Assembly: GCA_023846275.1 (NCBI GenBank)
Contig: CM043870.1
Coordinates: 12,533,527-12,597,526, forward strand
Length of the DNA: 64,000 nt
Source: Vanilla planifolia
Taxonomy: Eukaryota > Streptophyta > Magnoliopsida > Asparagales > Orchidaceae
Reading direction: 5' to 3'
Notes under the pieces: model-generated
Seen by the model: the letters and a program-made list of their open reading frames with translations, nothing else
Databases searched by the model: none
What the model was told of the DNA's origin: nothing
Made by a program: the position numbers and the translations under genes
Shown here: positions 23,801 through 36,494 of the stretch, piece by piece
How positions within the stretch are numbered: the stretch's first letter is position 1
Layout: each line of letters starts with the position of its first letter

Positions 23801-24953
23801 GTTTTCTTCTTGAATAATAAAGAGTTTAGAAGTATATACAAACATAATATTTTGTTGTATAAATATATACAAATAAACAAATTTTACCTCTTTTTATGCT
23901 ATGTATTAATGAATCATGTTTTATGTATGTGAATGCTTTCTTTTTTACTTCAATTAATTTTTCTACTTCTATTATTAAACTAGATTTATCTATTTAAATT
24001 TTTTGGGGATGAGTTTCATTCTAAGATTTTTACTTCATTTTGATACTTTTTATATTTCCAATAAAATGAAATCAATTAATTCCAAGTTATTCTTATTTTT
24101 TATTTCTTTTTTATCATTCTTATATTCTATCATATTTTCCCTTTTCACTCTTTTTGATGTAGTGCTATTGTTCAATATGTTCATTAATTCATATCGTACG
24201 GTAGGTACATGTAGCTTCCTTATAGACTATTTGGTCTTACTCCCAGACTATTCTCTTTATGCTAATTGTGTTGTTTGATCTTACTCTCAGACTATTCAAT
24301 GGCTTATTAAAACTAATTCTCAAAATGACATTATCTGATTCTTTCTCTCAAACCCTTATAAAATTAATCATACTATTAGATATCAATGACATACACTATG
24401 ATGAGGCCCAACCATCATTTCTTAACCCATTACTCCATATGATTTCATTCACTTCTTTCTCTTGAGCATATCATATTATAAAAATGATATTAATATACCA
24501 TAATATTTTTTTTAAGAATCTTGTAATCTATTATGCCAGACTAATCATACCATTTATTCTTTATTCTCATACTATATGATTTACTTGAGATAATTGGATT
24601 CATTCATTTTTGAGCTTAACATATGATATATTATATACCAACTTATTGAATGTTTACTCTAAGAACGTTATTCTTTCTAACTAGATTTTGACCCAACTCA
24701 AAAAGGAAAGTACTAAGGTTCCATAAAATCTTCTAGGTATCAATAACACTACCTAGATGGTGCTTATAAAGTTGAAACCCATGCTAACATACCTTTCTCA
24801 TATTTGGTTGCTACAACTCTTTCTTCCACTTATTGTTATTCCTTATAACTCTTCATCTTTTCTTATTCTTCCTCTCTTTTTCTCCAATCCTCTTCCTAAA
24901 CTTCTCCTTTCTTCACTAGTTTTCCTTTTCTATAACTCCAATTGTTTCTCCTT

Positions 24954-25021
<68 letters not shown>
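24954..25021 (+). repeat. (CT)n microsatellite
   Basis: About 68 bases of CT dinucleotides with one interruption (TTCT near 24973). It produces a spurious Leu/Ser-rich reading frame. Confidence 0.95.
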
Positions 25022-25022
<1 letters not shown>

Positions 25023-25064
25023 TTCCTTGATTCCCTTCTCTCAATTCTGAAAGGTTCTTGAAGG

Positions 25065-25445
25065 AGTTTTATTAAGCAATTATAATAAGGAATTGGATAA
25101 CCTTCATATATTATTAAAAGTCTCCTTTTTCTTTCTTGATCGTAATAAATCTAATTGAGTTTTGAAAATTATATCCCAACAACTAACAAGTTTCTTTAAA
25201 TTGGCTCCTCTCAATAATCTGTTCACTTTGGCATTCAATGCAACTTACAAAATTTTGAGTATTATTAAGCAACTATAGCAAGGAATTGGGTAACCTTATA
25301 TATTATTAAAAGTCTTTTTTTTTTCTTTCTTGATTCATAATAAATTTGATTAAGTTTTGAAAATGATAACCCAACAACTAACAAGTTTCTTTAAATTAGC
25401 TCTTCTCAATAATCTATTCACTTTGGCAATCAATGCAACTTCAAA
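25065..25445 (+). repeat. Two-copy tandem repeat, about 190-bp unit
   Basis: The block with ATTATTAAAAGTCT, TTTTCTTTCTTGAT, AACAACTAACAAGTTTCTTT and CACTTTGGCA..CAATGCAACTT occurs at about 25065-25250 and again at about 25255-25445. It lies inside copy 1 of the larger duplication. Confidence 0.75.
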
Positions 25446-25794
25446 AATTATTATTTTTTGAAACAATGTTAAAATAATATTATTCTATACTTGTTTCAAA
25501 ATATAAACTTTACTTTGATATACTGCAACTAATTATATACTTAGTTTTACAATTATATGTTTGGACAATAACTAAATCTTAATGATGTCATAGGCTAGGT
25601 ATAAGTTTGAGTCAATATTTTTATTGTATACTGGTGCTACATTTATGATATGACACCTTAGGATAGTCATTACTACGTACACTAATAATAAGTAAAGGAT
25701 TATACCCTTATTTGTGGATATAACTATTAATATTTTATGTAGAGTGACTAGATAAAATGATATGGACCATACCCTTATATGATTTAGATAACAA

Positions 25795-27440
25795 AGTGTT
25801 TAGCAATATATACAACACAATATTTTATATGTATAAATATGTATACAAGTAAACATATCTTATCTCTCATTCTATGCTCTATAATCATGATGTCATGTTT
25901 TATGTATATGTCAATATTTTCATTTTAATTCAATTAATTTTTCTTTTTTTATTATCAAATTAGATTTATTTATGTAATTTTTTGGGCCGAGCTTCATTCT
26001 AAGATATGTTTTTGATATTATACATCACCTACTTGAAGAAATTGATTAATATCAACCTATTCTTAATTTTTTTTTATCATTCTTATATTCTATCATATTT
26101 TCTCTTCTCACTTATTTTGCTATGATTCTATTATAAAATACATTCACTAGATTGTATTGTATGATAGGTACATGAAGTTTTCTTTCAATTTGTTGAATCC
26201 CACTTGTAGACTATTCTCCTTATGTTAATCATATTGTCTGATGTTGTTATTATACTTTATGATGGTCAATTGAAATCGCTTCCCTAGCATCACATTATTC
26301 AATTCCTTTTCTTGGACCTTTCCATCTAAAACTAATTGTACTGTTTGATGTTGATGTCATCTAATACAATAAGGTTTGACCACCATTTCTTAACCCATCA
26401 CTCCATATAATTCAATTTACTTCTTTCCCTTGAGCAATCATATTATATTAAATAATATTAATATGTTGTATGATTTTCTTGAGAATCTATGATCTATTAT
26501 GTTGAACTAATTGTATCATTTGTTCTTTATTTTCGTATCATGTGATTTTCTTAAGATGACTAGATTGCTTTAGTTTTGAGCTTAACATAAGATATGTTAG
26601 CTCTAAGGACACAGCCATTTCCCACTAAATTTTGGCCCAACTCAAAAAGAGAAGAACCAAGGTTTCATAAATTCTTCTAAGTATTAAAAACACTACCTTA
26701 GTGATGCCTAAGAAGTTGAAAACCATGCCAACATACCTTTCCCATGCTTCATTGCTACAACCCTTTCTTCTTCTCATTATTATTCCTTATAACTGTTCAT
26801 CTTTTCTTATTATTTCTCTCCTTTGGTCTAATCTGCTTCCCTAATCTTCTCTTTCTTCACTTGTTTTTCCTTTCAATGACTCTTGTTGCCCCTTTTTTCT
26901 CTCTCTACACTCTTCTTAATTCTCTTATCTCGATTCTTAAAGCTTTTAGAAGGATCTTCCTCTCACTATTATGTGTGTGTGTGTGTATACTAATTTATAA
27001 TAAATTTGATTTAGTTTTGAAAATTATAACCAAAGAACTGATAAGTTCTTTTACATTAGCTCTTTTCAATGATCTATGTACTTTGACAATTGATGCAACT
27101 TTGTTAAATTTCTCATTTTGTTACATAATACCAAAATAATATAATTCTATTATGATCTCAAAATATAAAATTTATTTGGATGTACTATAACTAATTATAC
27201 ACTTAGTCTTATAATTATATGTTTATACAATACTTGCATCTCAAAGGAGTCATAAGATAGATATAAATTTGAGATGATACCCTTCTTAAGTATTGACACT
27301 TTGTTTATGATATTACTTCTTGGGATAGTTAATAGTATTTTGTGTAAAGTGGTTTGGTACATGTATGGTATTATACCTTTATTTGTGAATATACTTTTAT
27401 TTGTGAATATAGTCACTAATATATTTTGTAAGGTGGCTAA
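25795..27440 (+). repeat. Direct duplication, copy 2
   Basis: Diverged copy of 23800-25720 (landmarks given there). It lacks the CT microsatellite; a short (GT)n run, about 26971-26986, lies near the corresponding place. No credible coding frame is present. Confidence 0.55.
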
Positions 27441-28160
27441 GTGTGGTTGATGGGATCATACCCTTATGTGAATTGGGTGTCAACTATATTTATGCATATC
27501 AATAGTGTATATTTGAATATTAAATATATTGAATAGCAAGGATAATAATGAAAAGAGAAAATATTGTCATAATAAATAAAAGATAACATGAAAACTTATT
27601 ATCTTGAGGATTACATATAAAATTAGAATAAATAATAAGTGTTACAAATATTTTCATGGATATGGGTTCTTATATATTTCTTCAGATATTTGTTTTATTT
27701 TTATTTTTATTTTTATTATTTTGTTATTTTATTGATTTATCTATTAAATTCTATAGAATTTTACTAGTATTTATGTTAGAAGGCATTCATTTACACCAGA
27801 TAGAGATGGGGATACTGAGTATATGAATGAGTCATAGTCAATAAATACTTGTTAATGAGATAGTTATGTACTATTATGTGTTGTATCAATGTTAGACATA
27901 TAGTTGTGACATATTTTTATTAATAGTTTTTCTTTATGGATTATGAACTTCATATGTGGATTTTTATGTTTTAGATAACAATACTATTGTTTAGTTTTAG
28001 AAAATAAATGTGGTGATATATGAGATTTAGATTGATATTGATTATTATCTTATTGTCAAACCCTACATAGGGAATAAATGTATTCTCATATATCATTAAT
28101 GATGTGTAATTTTTTATAATTGATATATAGTTAGAGTAGGTTAAGTAGGCCCTAATAGGG
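27200..28160 (+). repeat. LTR-like sequence preceding a PBS (second Gypsy remnant)
   Basis: The part 27200-27650 recurs at about 34130-34570 (landmarks: CATACCCTTATGTGA... against CATACCTTTATGTGATTTGG, GAAAACTTATTA, GGAATAAATAATAA). It runs to a PBS-like site at 28161. A stretch near 27730-27830 resembles 4490-4590, suggesting distant relationship of the LTRs. The start of the LTR is not resolved. Confidence 0.45.
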
Positions 28161-28172
28161 TAGTATCAAAGC
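28161..28172 (+). other. Primer-binding-site-like sequence
   Basis: TAGTATCAAAGC resembles TGGTATCAGAGC with two mismatches. It lies between LTR-like sequence and a gag-like remnant, the expected place. Confidence 0.45.
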
Positions 28173-28439
28173 AAAGGCTTAGAGTTAAGAAGATTATGTT
28201 ATTGAGGACATTAGCATAATATATGCATTCACATTATCTTCTTGTTATAGTTTAGTTATAAATAATTATGTATAGAAAGTTTAGAAATTATAAGAATTAT
28301 TTTCAATAAAGTGGATTGGGTTAAATATAAGAATATGAATGAAAGAAAAGAGAAAGTCCAACAAGAAAGCAATTAAAATAAGTTAACACATACTCTCATT
28401 TCATCGTTATAATTAGTAATTACATTAGTGGTCAAGTTT

Positions 28440-29040
28440 TAAGATCTTAAATAGATAAAATAATGGTTCTATTTCAAAGGATGCATCTATCTTTTTTTTG
28501 TAGGAGAGTAAGTTTCTATGATAGAAGAATTGGTTAGGGTAGATTATAGAAATTTTTTATGGTGTCTTATTTGGAAGATAAGAAATTTTCTTTGATAATA
28601 ATGGTTAATAATGATTTAAAAAGTCTTTGATGGACCTTTAAACAAAGAATTCAATTTTAGGATAAGTCTCTTTGTAAAATTTTTTAAGAGGGCTTTATTG
28701 AGGAATTTGAGAAATGAAACATCTTTGAATCTATTATGGAGAAAATACATGAATTCACATTATTTTCTAGGTAAGTTCCAGACCAAGTCCTAAAAAAAGA
28801 TGTTACATGTTTAAAAGAGGGATGTGGTATTCTATTAAAGAAACATTAATGATTATGAGAACCACTAATTATATTAAGTTAGTGGAGCATTGTAAAATCA
28901 TAAAATTGGAACAAAATATCATGAAATCAAGAAAAGAATTTGGAAAAAGAAAATTTGAATCTTAGAGAGTTAGAGAAATATTCTTAGAAAAAAATGGTGA
29001 TCCTAACATTTCTTATTTTACCTACATTAATTTCTCAATA
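28440..29040 (+). pseudogene. Gypsy gag remnant (second element)
   Basis: Broken frames contain GFIEEFEK and, after several stops, TTNYIKLVEHCKIIKLEQ. The latter resembles the end of the retrotransposon gag domain in plant Gypsy elements (TTYAEAVDRALRIEQ). No zinc knuckle or pol follows. Family assignment rests on this similarity and the upstream PBS-like site. Confidence 0.4.
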
Positions 29041-29786
29041 AATAATAATTATCACTTAATTTGAGTAATGATATAGAAGATTGGGAACACAAACTATTTC
29101 TAAGGTAAGGTATGATGGTGCTACTTCTAATTACTTTTTTTTTTATTTTTCTAAGACAACATAATTAGTCTTATTATCTTACTAAATATGTAATATTACA
29201 AGTTATTTCTTCAAAACACTATATACAACCTAAAATATAAAAATATAGATCATTTAAGTGTTTCTAAAAAATATTATTAATTCTCAATTCTACCATAATC
29301 TAATCCTCTCTATGAGCTGGTGATATAACTTATGATATAAGAAGAATAAATAATGAGTATAAAGCCCAATAGATAAATTAAAATAATAAAAAACATTTAA
29401 CTAAAAAAAGAGTGAATAAGAAATGCTAAAATAAATCAGAATAATAGCATGTCATGGTTTCAATAGCATAATGTACTTGATATTTATACAGACATATCAC
29501 TATTACTTTGTTGAAATAAGCAAAGCAGAGGATCAAATATTTTCATATATTTGGTCACCACTATATATAACTATATATTCATATAATTATCTCTTCTTTA
29601 TTTAAGTTTATGTTACATGTTTCTTTTTTCTTTCATCTTTTCATTGATTCTTATTTTCATTATCTAAGTCCTATTTTTAGATAATATCATTATCCAATAT
29701 CTTTTATTTTTTATTTTTTATTTTTTATTTTGGCATCTTATTATCATCTACATCTATGTTCATAGGTATAATATAATTATCTAATA

Positions 29787-29820
29787 GTCATATCATATCA
29801 TATCATATCATATCATATCC
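29787..29820 (+). repeat. (CATAT)n short tandem repeat
   Basis: About six units of CATAT run directly upstream of a 61-bp tandem repeat. A (T5-6 A)n tract lies at 29701-29735. Confidence 0.85.
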
Positions 29821-29877
29821 ATATATCAAAGTCCTATAAAAGGGGTTAGTGATGATAATCTCAGCAAATTCATTTTA

Positions 29878-30121
29878 CGTAGATAATGAGTGATGTCTAA
29901 ATATCTTAATCATATTATATCTTAGTATATTTGTCATACATAGGACATAAGTGATATCAAAATATCATAATCATATCATCTTTCAGTACATTCAAATTGC
30001 ACAGAGCATGAGTGATACCTAAAAATTATAATCATGTCATTGCTCAATACATCCAACTTACATAGAGTATGAGTGATAACTAAACATCATAATCACATCA
30101 TCTCCAAACATTATGACCTTG
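29878..30121 (+). repeat. 61-bp tandem repeat, four copies
   Basis: Units start at 29878, 29939, 30000 and 30061, and a fifth decays from 30122. Each has CATAG/A..., GAGTGAT, CTAAA-AT, ATAATCATATCAT, and a pyrimidine-rich end. The spacing is exactly 61 bases each time, while the units differ by several substitutions. There is no spacer between copies, so it is a minisatellite. Confidence 0.85.
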
Positions 30122-33100
30122 CATAGTGTGCTAATAATGTAAAAGGACTTTGATGCTAATCCATGATCTAGTATTTAACAAGTGCCTCATAATGCCATGC
30201 ATCTCGTGCTAAGTTCATATTCCTTCACATTTAATCACTATATGATAGTTTATTAAAGAAACCATACTCTTTTTCTTATTTCTTTATTCCTTTATATTGT
30301 ATATGATAACGAGATATGATAATACCTATTTAGCCTTCTTCTATATACATATAGATCTCTATAACAGTTTTAGTTAAATCAAATGGGTAACTCATTTGGG
30401 TTATAAATCATAGTATCTACTTTCTCATATACCAAATGTTAGTATGTGAGTACCATTTTTTAGATGCCCATGCCTTATGTCATGTAGTGTATATGAGCCA
30501 TGATACCATATTTATGTGTGTACTAGTGTATTCCTCTAACCAATTAAAGTTTTTGCTTAAATTTTTAATATGAGTTTTATCTATTTCTAACCTTGGAGAT
30601 TAGCATCGATCTATTCTTTTTTCCCTTTTGATCCATACATCACATATTAGGTGAAATTTAATTGATAACAATTTATTCCATAGCTTCTTACATTTACATT
30701 GCATTTTCCAATATTTTCCTTTGTTTCTTCTTTTGTTGTAGTACTTACATATTGTATATTCTCTCTCATATGCTACATTTCTATAATTTTTTCTTCTTTG
30801 CATATACTATGCGAAGTGTAGCATATTATACATTGCTAGTTTAGCTCAACATTAAAAATAGTTTTGGATCAATAAAAAAACTACTTAATATATTATACAT
30901 TATTTATAATATATCATGCATTAAGCTTAATAATCTAGCTTCATCTAAATAGATTGTTTTTTCTTTCCATATGCACTTTTTTATTTGTTCTTAGCATATC
31001 ATCTGTTATCATAACACATGATATAGTCTAATAGTCCTTGCCCTAATTAGCATAACACATGCTCTACCAATCACACATATTGTATGTTAAATATTAATGT
31101 CTTATATGTTTTTCTTTGGAATGAAGTTTCTTATCTTTCTTGAGCATAACTTATAGCATGTTATGTGCTACTATACATTACATGCTAATGTACTACACGT
31201 TAGTTCTAAAACCAACGTTTCTTGAAGCAAAGCACTACCATGTTACTTAAAGCTGAAATCTAAAAGGAGAAAGAATAAAATGTTTTCATGTTTCTTTAAG
31301 TTGAACAACACATTTAAAATCTTAATACCTATACATACATATCTGTAGAAGTATCACATGTAATTATAATCTCTTCCTCATGTAATTCTTTGAGCTTTTA
31401 TACAATAAGAAAGAGAAGTATAATTAGTTCTTCCAAATATAGTGCAAACTTACCTAATCTTGAAACTCTTTGAATTTTCTTAGAATGCCTTCTCTACTTT
31501 TCTCTAATTTATTCTTTCCCTAGTCTTTTATTAGTGGCTAGAGAACAAGACAACCATTGTTGCTGTTATTATAAGATTTATCACCCTGCAACAAATTCTC
31601 CTTCTCTTAAGCTCCTAATTCTTTGTATTGAAATCTCATTTTCTATGAGAATACAATTCCTCTCCTACTTCTCTTCTTCTCCTCCATTTTCTCAAACTTT
31701 CCAAATTCATCTTTGCTTGTAAGTAGCTATAATAACTACAATATAAAATATTCTTTGGTTGTATATATATATGTGTGTGTGTGTGTTTATTTGTGTTTTT
31801 GTGTATCCCAATTTATCTTAATTCACAACAAAATTGCTTGGGATTTAAATTTTTGAAACCAAGGTAATTACATTTCTTTTTAATGAGCTCTATTTACTAG
31901 CATGCTTAACTTAACATTGAAATGTTATTTTATTTTATCATTGCAACATAAACTTTATCGTAAGATTATTGTTTAATTATATGTTCATATACATAATTGG
32001 GGTATTATAAAATAAGTACCCCATAATACAACATATGAATGTCACATAATGGTTCTAGTTGTGTAGTTATGACAAAAATGATTTTAGTAAATTTAGATCA
32101 CATGAAAGTCTAAGCAATAATAGATCTAGTTTTGAATCAAAGGGGGGTTAAAAATGAGTTAAATATGACAAGTGGCATAGATCCAACTATAGAAAAGTAT
32201 TTGTAGGCCATTCAGATGTTTTATTTGTGACGAAATATGATATTTTGTTAAGGATTATTGTGGCATCTCTTTCTAGCCCTTTTCTAGCTCAAGCCACATG
32301 TTATCATTCATATTCTTTTCTTCTTAGTTTTGAAAATATTTTTATAATAATAAACAAATCATTTATAATCTCATTTCTTTTAAAACCCCAACATAAGCCA
32401 TTTAAACTTTTATTGAAAATCATAGTGGAAGCAACATTTGAAAAATTTTCACATTCTTTTAAACATAAGTTTTTATGTCATAATAGAAGTGTAAAAACTA
32501 ATACGTATACTAAGTCACGTTTAGCTACATCAAATCAATACTAATAAAATGTAAAAAGAGTTATTATAATATCTTAAAAATTATAAAACAAATATGATTA
32601 TTTATTAAGCTTGATAACATATAGTCTATCACTATTATTACTCTTATGGTCCCTGGCTAAGAATCATAAATATTTCACACAATTGAAATTTATCAACTAA
32701 TGTTCAAGGCTGTACAAACTCTTTTAATCTCTTCCCAATTCATAAAACTTTTTTTTTGTATTTCTTCTTCCTTTTTTCCCTCTTTCTTTCCTCTAACACT
32801 TTCTCTCTCTTTAGTTTCCAACCTTCTTGAGCCCAAATTTTTGAAATTTTTTGACGTTCCTCCTCCAATCAACCTCCTAGTAAGACAAAAAAATCTTATT
32901 GAATTGAATTTTATTAGTTTTTATCTTGAATCCAATCCTACACTAAGCAAAAAAGCCCAACCAAGCAATAACAAAAACAAAATTCCAAAATCAAGGACTT
33001 AAGCAAGAGAGGATGCATGCAATTGAGTATCACTTACCTAAAACAAGCTCCTATCTTCTCGATTCGTTGTTTTGCATAAGAGAAGGAGCCTAGTTAAAGC

Positions 33101-34130
33101 TCTATGCATGAGAAAGGGGAAAAGGAAAACTTACTTTTTGTAAATCTAAAATCATGTTATATACATGAATGAATAAAATAAATAATAATATTATTTATAA
33201 TTATTTAAATTTAATAATTTATAATAATTCAAAATAAACTTCGATCAAGTTCAAAACAAATGTTATTAAACTCGTCTCAAGGAGATCTATCTAATTATAT
33301 ATTCATTTTTATATTTTAATTTTTTTATTTTTATTGTTTTGATATATTTTTTGAAATAATTCTATTCATATTTGGCTTAGAGTTTTAGGAATGTTACATA
33401 CATAGTGTTAAGAGTTAGACATACTATATGTTCGCCCGATGTAATACATTAACTTGGAAGATAGAGATGATGTAATGATGTGCATAATGTGTTAGGAAAA
33501 AGTACAATGTGTTGAATTATATGTACTATATAGTAAAATAATCATACGATACATTAGTTTGGGTGGAAAAAATAAGAAAATATTGTTACATTGGCCATAG
33601 GATGTTAATATATAGTAAAGTACAAGTAATGTACAAAATGTATAATAATTAGGTACAATGTAAGATATGTTGGTAGTGTAGCTAGACAAAAAACTAAAAA
33701 TAATATTTTGAGTCACATAATTATAAAAAATATGTAAGATATATGTATACATATATATTGGAAAGAATTATGTGTGAAACATGTGCATATTTGCATTTGT
33801 ATGAAATTAAGAGAAATGAAAATTTGAAAAAGATATTTTTTTATCATAGATTCAAGCACTTAAAAACGATAATTATAGTGTAAATATAATATTATATTAT
33901 TTATTTTATTTCATTATCTCATAGATTTTTATATCTATTTTGTATTATTATTTTATATGATTAATTTTAAAAATTATATGATATTTTGTTAACATATTTT
34001 ATTTATTTACCTATCATAAAATACTAGTTTTGAATATATAATAGATATTAAAAAAATGTGGAAACATGATATCACTTTTATTTTTTTTGAAACAAATTTA
34101 TAATTTATAGAATTTTATAATCATATAATT
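30122..34130. other. AT-rich intergenic DNA, nothing recognised
   Basis: Small ORFs here, such as 32227-32544, 32700-33002 and 33492-33752 (minus), have the composition expected of AT-rich noncoding DNA and no recognisable motifs. A (TA)/(GT) microsatellite lies at about 31760-31787. Vague similarity to the LTR-like family exists near 31930-31990. Confidence 0.45.
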
Positions 34131-34570
34131 AGATTTTAATAAGATTATCATTATCTTATTGATTAGCCATTAGTATTTTACATAAGATAGTTGTTACAAG
34201 TTTTGGATCACACCCTTATTGATATTATTGTCATATGTATAATATAATGTCATAAGATATTCAATAGTACTTTACTTAAGATAGCTAGTTACAAATGTAA
34301 AATTATACCCTTATTTAAGGATATAATCACTTGCACTTTGAACGAGGTAGTTAAGTGTGGTGATTGAGACCATACCTTTATGTGATTTGGATATCAAGTA
34401 TATAAGCTTGCACATATATTATTTGGATATCAAATATATTTGATAACAAAAATAATAGTCAAAAGATAAAACATGGCTTTCATAAATAAAAATGATATGA
34501 AAACTTATTACATTAAGGATCACATGAAAATTTGGAATAAATAATAAATGTTGCAAATCCTATACTAAAT
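34130..34570 (+). repeat. Second copy of the 27200-27650 repeat
   Basis: Direct, diverged copy of 27200-27650 (see that entry). If the pair are the two LTRs of one element, its internal region would be about 28160-34130, but the right-hand LTR end was not found. Confidence 0.45.
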
Positions 34571-36270
34571 CGAACAATATAACAAACAATATAATACTCT
34601 TATTGAACTTTTTCATAATCAATGCAATTTCTCATCCACAAAATAAAAGTTCGTTCATACCAAAATAAAAAATAAAATTGATAAAGCTAAAAAATAAATG
34701 TTCCAATTATTTTTTATTATGTTCATAACCCTCATCATCATCTCATTATTGTCCTCAACATCAATTTTATTTAGATATTAGTTGTATGATTGTTTTTGGT
34801 TAGTTTTTTTTGAGTCTGAATTTGAATAAAGTTGTTGGGATTATGCTTACTCATCTAACTTTTAAAATTTGTAAATTTGCTTTTGTTTAATTATATTTAA
34901 ATGATATAAATGTTAGTTGCTAATTTTGGATGAATTGGACAAGAAGAAATGTGTGCTTAACTCTTGCTCTCTCTAAGCTGTGTTAGGAAGCTTATTTTCA
35001 TTTTCCCTCTCTTTCCAATTATTACTCTACATGTGAGCATTTGTTCACACTCTCCATGATTTCTATTCTCAACCTAAGGCTCATTCTTTATTTAATTGAG
35101 ATCTCATACTAACCTTTAACTTTAGCCAAAGGCCCTCTCCCATTTGGCCAAACCATCTTCTCCTTTCACTCCATCTCTTCTTCCACAAAATTCTAACTTT
35201 CTCTTTTATAAAAATTTCACTCCAAATCCTTGGTCATTACTTCCACCCTTCAAACCACTTGTTGCTTTCATCTCCTTGTACATCTCTATCTAAGTAACAC
35301 CATAACTATTAGCAAGATTATCTTTATTGCCTTCTCTCCATGACTTTATTATGACTATTGCATTACAAAAAATTACAAATACTTATCTTTAAATATTAAA
35401 TAAACAATCTATTTTTTAAGAATTGTATAAAATAAAATAAACTTATCTTATAAAAAAGCATCAAAATAACTATAAAATATCTTATCCTTATATTATAAAT
35501 GTGAAACATATAAATCTCTAATAATTCTAACATAACATGATGTATTTAGACAATTTAACTAATGCTTTCAAGTTCGAACGAATGATCACAATTTCTCAAC
35601 ACTAAATTGGGATTTATTTATTAATATGATAAAATTGTGCTTATGATTTAATAATAAATAATTTATGTTTATTAAAAAAACCAACTTTTTAAATATTATT
35701 TGGAAGGAAAAAGTCTTTTCTACTTTTTTATATTATTTTTATTTTTTTAAGATTAAAAAATATTTTAATAATGATCAAATAAATGATAAATTATATTTCA
35801 AAAAATATTTTTATAAAAAAAAAGAAATTTGAAATCAATTTCCAAACAAACCACTAAGGCGCTAAATTAATAGTATTAGTACATATAAATATATTATGTA
35901 TAATTATTTGAATATTTGTAGTTAAGCAAGGTCTTCTTGGTATGGACAATTTTAGGTTTTTTTTTAAAGTTCCCACAGATTCAGTGCTCCAAAGTTCCCA
36001 ACCCCACCGGTGAGTCCCACTACCGCTCCACCGTTTCTTTCCTCTCTTCTTTTCCTACTTTGACTTGAAGCTTCAGATGTCATAGAAAGATACCTAACCT
36101 TTTTATCTCAGCAGAGGTAATGAACACATACGAAGCATTAAAGAAAATTTACCATTTTGATTACTAAGCCCTCCGACGATTCCCAGACTTTCCTCGAAAA
36201 CTCACGGTGCCCACACTACCAAGAACTCCCTTCTTGGCTTTCTGCATCCCTGTATTTACTGCTGCCATAA
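34571..36270. other. Intergenic region upstream of AGO7
   Basis: Very AT-rich to about 35940, then composition shifts towards C-rich genic sequence (CCCCACCGGTGAGTCCCAC near 36001). The last 300 bases are the probable AGO7 proximal promoter. No gene is seen. Confidence 0.4.
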
Positions 36271-36281
36271 AACACACCCCC

Positions 36282-36289
36282 CTTTATAG
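36282..36289 (+). promoter_or_regulatory. Possible AGO7 TATA box
   Basis: CTTTATAG lies about 210 bases before the AGO7 start codon in sequence of genic composition. Another candidate, CTATAATA, is at 36383-36390. Neither can be confirmed without transcript ends. Confidence 0.3.
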
Positions 36290-36325
36290 GAATTCAGAGC
36301 AGAGGATAGCAGAGGCATCAGAAAG

Positions 36326-36388
36326 ATGGAAACTTTACACCAGAATATATCCCTCTCTCCTCATCCCCTTCCGTCCCCTCAGCTATAA
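36326..36388 (+). other. Upstream ORF in the AGO7 leader (20 codons)
   Basis: The first ATG after the candidate TATA box opens a 20-codon frame ending in TAA at 36386-36388, 106 bases before the AGO7 start codon and in a different frame. If the transcript starts near 36315 this ATG would be met first by ribosomes and could lower AGO7 translation. Whether it is in the mRNA is not known. Confidence 0.35.
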
Positions 36389-36494
36389 TAATCATCCCTC
36401 CTGTTGCTTTGTCCTCAACTCCTCATCTCCCTGCCCACATCCTCTTTGTCTCCCAACCAAACATAGAGAGAAGAGAGGGACAGAGGCGGAGAGG

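Larger units (their letters stand above)
23800..25720 (+). repeat. Direct duplication, copy 1 (about 1.8 kb)
   Basis: It parallels 25795-27440. Shared landmarks in order are: TGAATCATGTTTTATGTATG (23908) against TGATGTCATGTTTTATGTAT (25889); TTCATTCTAAGATTT (24015) against 25992; the ATTTCTTAACCCAT.ACTCCATAT block (24415 and 26384); AACATACCTTTC.CAT (24787 and 26729); and AACTAACAAGTTTCTTT (25181) against 27037. The copies differ by many substitutions and indels. It may be a tandem pair of old LTRs, because parts recur at 27200-27650 and 34130-34570. Confidence 0.55.

Noticed and set aside
24757-25050. 97-codon ORF ending in Leu/Ser repeats
   Set aside because: It runs through the CT microsatellite; there is no conserved domain.
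29878-30121. Possible CRISPR-like regular array
   Set aside because: The 61-bp units are contiguous and degenerate with no unique spacers, and the genome is a plant nuclear genome.
36207-36494. In-frame extension of AGO7 exon 1 to the left
   Set aside because: The frame is open but holds no ATG; it begins with GTG. The first in-frame ATG is 36495, which also gives the MEE start seen in known AGO7 proteins.
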